Below, piece after piece: positions 60,608 through 64,000 of a stretch of DNA of 64,000 bases. Both the position numbers and the translations under genes were made by a program. The DNA lies in the NCBI RefSeq assembly GCF_001542625.1, contig NZ_CP016279.1, positions 1,116,001 through 1,180,000 of the forward strand, given 5' to 3'. The notes beneath the pieces were generated by a model, which made no database searches, was not told where the DNA came from, and worked only from the letters and a program-made list of their open reading frames with translations. This stretch comes from Streptomyces griseochromogenes (lineage in GTDB: Bacteria > Actinomycetota > Actinomycetes > Streptomycetales > Streptomycetaceae). Positions within the stretch are counted from its first letter, which is position 1, and the number at the start of each line of letters is the position of its first letter.

Positions 60608-61785
60608 GCGGCCACGAGTACACCGCGCCCGTCCCGGGCCTGGAAGCGGTCGAGGTACCCGAGCCGGGCGCCGTCACCATCGTCGTCCCCACCTTCAACG
60701 AGTCCGCGAACATCCGGCGGCTGCTGCGCCAGATCACCGAGGCGGTGCCCGCCCGGCTGCCCTGCGAGGTCGTCTTCGTGGACGACTCCACCGACGACAC
60801 CCCCGAGGTGATCCGCGACGCCGCCCAGGACTGCCCGTTCCCGGTGGCCGTGCTGCACCGGGAGGAACCGGTCGGCGGGCTCGGCGGCGCCGTGGTCGAG
60901 GGGCTGAAGGCGGCGACCTCGGAGTGGATCGTCGTCATGGACGGCGACTGCCAGCATCCGCCGTCCCTGGTACCGGAGTTGGTGGCCACCGGCGAGCGGG
61001 CGAACGCCGCTCTCGTCGTCGCCTCGCGGTACATCGAGGGCGGCAGCCGGGCCGGGCTCGCCGGCAGCTACCGGGTGGCCGTCTCGCGCGGCGCGACCTG
61101 GCTGACCAAGGCGCTCTTCCCGCGCCGGCTGCACGGCATCAGCGACCCGATGAGCGGCTTCTTCGCCATCCGGCGCAGCGCGGTCACCGCCGAGGCGCTC
61201 AAGCCGCTCGGCTACAAGATCCTCCTGGAACTGGCCGTACGCAGCCGCCCCCGGCAGGTCGCCGAGGTGCCGTTCGTCTTCCAGGACCGGTTCGCGGGGG
61301 AGTCCAAGTCGAGCGCGCAGGAGGGCCTGCGCTTCCTGCGCCACCTGGCCGGGCTGCGCACCGCCTCACCCGTCGCCCGCATGGTCGGCTTCGGGCTGAT
61401 CGGCGCGAGCGGCTTCGTGCCCAACCTGGCCGGACTGTGGGCACTGACCGCGCTCGGCCTGCACTACGTACCCGCCGAGATCCTCGCCAACCAGTTCGGT
61501 GTCGCCTGGAACTTCCTGCTCATCGAGCACCTGCTGTTCCGTGACCGGCGGGCGCACCGCCGCTGGTGGGACCGTCTGGGCCGGTTCGCGCTGCTCGCCA
61601 ACGCGGACCTGGTGCTGCGCATCCCGCTGATCGCGCTGCTCGTCGGCCGGTTCGGCATGGGCGCGCTGCCCGCCACCGCGCTCGCGCTGGTGCTGACGTT
61701 CGTCCTGCGCTTCGTGGGGACCGAAGCGCTGGTCTATCTCCCGCGCCGGCGGGGGAACCGTACGACCGCAAGGAGAGCCGTGTGA
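60604..61785 (+). CDS. Polyprenol-phosphate glycosyltransferase fused to GtrA-like membrane domain
   Basis: A 393-residue protein. The N-terminal dolichol-phosphate-mannose-synthase-like GT2 domain (VVPTFNESANI, VVFVDDSTDDT, VVMDGDCQHPP) should load a sugar onto polyprenyl phosphate. The C-terminal 130 residues are a four-helix GtrA-like domain (FGLIGASGFVPNLAGL, NQFGVAWNFLLIEHL). It probably makes and flips the donor used by the GT39-like protein. The ATG at 60604 overlaps the previous stop (ATGA). Confidence 0.91.
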   Translation: MSGHEYTAPVPGLEAVEVPEPGAVTIVVPTFNESANIRRLLRQITEAVPARLPCEVVFVDDSTDDTPEVIRDAAQDCPFPVAVLHREEPVGGLGGAVVEGLKAATSEWIVVMDGDCQHPPSLVPELVATGERANAALVVASRYIEGGSRAGLAGSYRVAVSRGATWLTKALFPRRLHGISDPMSGFFAIRRSAVTAEALKPLGYKILLELAVRSRPRQVAEVPFVFQDRFAGESKSSAQEGLRFLRHLAGLRTASPVARMVGFGLIGASGFVPNLAGLWALTALGLHYVPAEILANQFGVAWNFLLIEHLLFRDRRAHRRWWDRLGRFALLANADLVLRIPLIALLVGRFGMGALPATALALVLTFVLRFVGTEALVYLPRRRGNRTTARRAV

Positions 61786-64000
61786 ACGAGCACCGCAGAC
61801 GGACCGCGCTGGTCGGGGTGGGGGCCCTGACCGCCGGTCTGCTCCTGACCGCGCCGCAGCCGGCCGAGGCCGCGAACCTGGTGAAGAACCCGGGTTTCGA
61901 GAGCGCCGGCCCGGACGACATGCCGTACTGCTGGGAGAAGTCGGGCTGGGGCGACAACGACTTCGGATTCGAGACCACCTCCGACGCCCACTCCGGGGCC
62001 AAGGCGATGAAGGTCACGCTGACCCGCCGGGTCGACGGCGACCGCAAGGCCCTGATCACCGAGTCGACGGACTGCGCGCCGGTGGTGAGCGCGGGCAGGC
62101 AGTACGACCTCGGGCTCTGGTACAAGACCACGACCCCGGACGCCGGCATCACCCTCTTCCGGCACGACGCCACCGCCGGCTGGCAGTACTGGACCGACCT
62201 CAAGACCCTGGACATGGCGTCCGCCTGGACCCGGGCCACGGTCCGCACCCCCGAGGTCCCGGCCGGCACCGACCGGATCACCTGGGGCGTCTCCGTCTAC
62301 GGCACCGGCTCGGCGACCACCGACGACTACACCATGGAGCAGGTCCCGGACACCCTCCCGCCCGCCCAGTGCACGGGCACGAACGACCAGTGCGCCAACG
62401 GCAGCTGGTCGGTGCTGCCGACGCGGAACCCGGTCCGCTCCATGCACTCCGTCGTGCTCGACAACGGCAAGGTGCTGCTGATCGCGGGCTCCGGCAACAG
62501 CGAGGAGAACTTCGACGCGGGCACTTTCACGTCCGCCGTGTACGACCCGGCGAACGGCACCTACAAGGTCATCCCCACGCCCAAGGACATGTTCTGCGCG
62601 GGCCATGTGCAGCTCCAGGACGGGCGGGTGCTCGTCATGAGCGGCAACAAGGCGTACCCGGTCCCGGGCGGGCACGGCTACGAGGGGTTCAAGGACTCGT
62701 ACGTCTTCGACCCGAAGACCGAGACCTACAGCAAGACCAACGACCTCAACGACGGCCACTGGTACCCCTCGGCGACCGAGCTGGGCAACGGTGACGTCAT
62801 CTCCTTCGGCGGCCTGCGCGAGGACTCCACCGGCTCCGTCACCAACGAGCTGTGGTCGGACGAGGACCAGCGGTGGCTGCCGCTGTGGAAGGTCAACCAG
62901 ACCTGGTCGTACTGGGGGCTGTACCCGTCGATGGTCCTCATGCAGGACGGCCGGCTCTTCTACACGGGCAGCCATGTCTTCGGGAACAACATCCCCGGCA
63001 CGGGCTCCGCGATCTACGACTACAACGCCAACACGGTCACCCGGATCCCGGGGCTGCGGGACAAGGACGAACGGGACCAGTCGGCGAGCGTGCTGCTGCC
63101 TCCGGCGCAGGACCAGAAGGTCCTCACGATCGGCGGCGGCAACATCGACTCCAACCCGGACGCGGGTCGTCTGACCGACCTGATCGACCTCAAGCAGGCG
63201 AGCCCGTCCTACATCGCCGGGCCGCCCGTCCCGCAGGGCACGGTGGACCTCGGCAACGGAAAGGTCGCCGAGACCGGCGACCAGGGCAAGATGTACGTCT
63301 CCGCCGTACTGCTGCCCGACGGCAAGGTGCTGGAGACGGGCGGCGCCCTGCACAACCGCGCCGACCCGGTGTACGAGTCCTCGGTCTACGACCCGGACAC
63401 CAACACCTTCGACCCGGTCGCCGCCGACCCCGAGTCCCGCGGCTACCACTCCTCGGCGTTCCTGCTGCCCGACGGCCGCGTGATGGCCACCGGTGACAAC
63501 CCGGGCAACGGCACCTGGAACCACAACGTGTCGATCTACACCCCGCCCTATCTCTACAAGGGCACCCGGCCGACGATCACCTCGGTGATCAACCAGGAGT
63601 GGAAGTACGGCGACACCCAGCGGATCACCGTCGACCGGCCCGTCGCCGAGGCCGAGCTGATCCGCCCGGCCGCGGTCACCCACTCCTCCGACCCCAACCA
63701 GCGGTTCGTGGATCTGCCCCTGAGCGTGGACGGCGACAACGTCGACCTCAACGTGACGAACAACCCGAACATCGCCCCGCCCGGCTGGTACATGCTCTTC
63801 GCGGTGGACGCGGGCGGGGTTCCCTCGGTGGCCCGGTGGGTGCACCTGACCGGTCCGGCGGCCCTCGGCGCGTCCGCCGCCTCGCCGCACGTCCACTCCT
63901 TCGCCGACGGACTGAAGGGCGGGACGTGGGGGCCGGGCGAGAAGCGGTCCTCCCAGAAGGTCAGCACCACGATCTCCGGGTGCGACCGGCACTACGGGTC
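61782..64000 (+). CDS. Secreted galactose-oxidase-like copper radical oxidase (partial, runs off the end)
   Basis: 739 residues are visible with no stop. A signal peptide (about 1-31) is followed by a carbohydrate-binding-like domain (about 33-190, starting LVKNPGFES), a kelch beta-propeller and a DUF1929-type domain. The galactose oxidase active site can be matched residue by residue: Cys272 (KDMFCAGH) for the Tyr-Cys crosslink, Tyr328 (HWYPSATE), Tyr555-His556 (RGYHSSAF) and His634 (AVTHSSD). It should oxidise primary alcohols of sugars to aldehydes with H2O2 release. The GTG at 61782 overlaps the previous stop. A C-terminal extension of more than 40 residues continues past the window. Confidence 0.9.
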   Translation, partial: MNEHRRRTALVGVGALTAGLLLTAPQPAEAANLVKNPGFESAGPDDMPYCWEKSGWGDNDFGFETTSDAHSGAKAMKVTLTRRVDGDRKALITESTDCAPVVSAGRQYDLGLWYKTTTPDAGITLFRHDATAGWQYWTDLKTLDMASAWTRATVRTPEVPAGTDRITWGVSVYGTGSATTDDYTMEQVPDTLPPAQCTGTNDQCANGSWSVLPTRNPVRSMHSVVLDNGKVLLIAGSGNSEENFDAGTFTSAVYDPANGTYKVIPTPKDMFCAGHVQLQDGRVLVMSGNKAYPVPGGHGYEGFKDSYVFDPKTETYSKTNDLNDGHWYPSATELGNGDVISFGGLREDSTGSVTNELWSDEDQRWLPLWKVNQTWSYWGLYPSMVLMQDGRLFYTGSHVFGNNIPGTGSAIYDYNANTVTRIPGLRDKDERDQSASVLLPPAQDQKVLTIGGGNIDSNPDAGRLTDLIDLKQASPSYIAGPPVPQGTVDLGNGKVAETGDQGKMYVSAVLLPDGKVLETGGALHNRADPVYESSVYDPDTNTFDPVAADPESRGYHSSAFLLPDGRVMATGDNPGNGTWNHNVSIYTPPYLYKGTRPTITSVINQEWKYGDTQRITVDRPVAEAELIRPAAVTHSSDPNQRFVDLPLSVDGDNVDLNVTNNPNIAPPGWYMLFAVDAGGVPSVARWVHLTGPAALGASAASPHVHSFADGLKGGTWGPGEKRSSQKVSTTISGCDRHYG

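Overview
The window is a piece of a Streptomyces chromosome. The DNA is very GC-rich with strong third-position GC bias, GTG and TTG starts are common, and the gene content is typical of the genus: acyl-CoA carboxylase with an epsilon subunit, mycothiol amidase, CdgE-like diguanylate cyclase, MmpB, and a sortase E-type LAXTG protein. From memory, the gene order resembles the conserved core around deoC, accA2, pccB, cya, hutH, metB, ilvA, greA and mca of S. coelicolor. No tRNA, rRNA, CRISPR array, prophage or insertion sequence was seen.

Layout. 1-5.6 kb: deoxynucleoside salvage (deoC, a phosphohexo/pentomutase, purine nucleoside phosphorylase), with an identical 12-bp palindrome upstream of deoC and punA and about 0.9 kb of higher-order tandem repeats between the mutase and punA. 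5.6-8.8 kb: gamma-glutamylcyclotransferase-like protein, LpdA-type flavoprotein, DeoR regulator. 8.9-15.3 kb: acyl-CoA carboxylase region (accA; pccB-epsilon-mmpB-maf; divergent birA). 15.6-21.7 kb: adenylate cyclase, enoyl-CoA hydratase, CdgE-like diguanylate cyclase, hutH and an LAXTG surface protein. 21.8-29.6 kb: L,D-transpeptidase, MacB/FtsX-type ABC transporter, large secreted subtilase. 29.7-37.6 kb: ABM-globin fusion, MmyB-like regulator divergent from an alcohol dehydrogenase, S51 peptidase-like protein, a gene remnant, a PAS/GAF/SpoIIE phosphatase, msrA. 37.7-46.3 kb: two paralogous membrane proteins flanking an M48 peptidase, metB, sigma-like gene with a small membrane protein, MarR, ilvA. 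46.5-50.9 kb: DrrAB-like ABC exporter, greA, DUF4307, mca. 50.9-57.5 kb: membrane-associated STAND NTPase, ArsR-like regulator overlapping a DUF255 thioredoxin-fold protein. 57.7-64 kb: four translationally coupled genes (processive GT2, GT39-like membrane enzyme, GT2-GtrA fusion, secreted galactose-oxidase-like copper radical oxidase), the last running off the end.

The genes fit together in three main ways. PunA, the mutase and DeoC form a route from purine deoxynucleosides to acetaldehyde and glyceraldehyde 3-phosphate. AccA, PccB, the epsilon subunit and BirA make and biotinylate acyl-CoA carboxylase. The terminal operon looks like a machine that builds an extracellular glycan and then oxidises it; this is the strongest candidate for an under-described system in the window.
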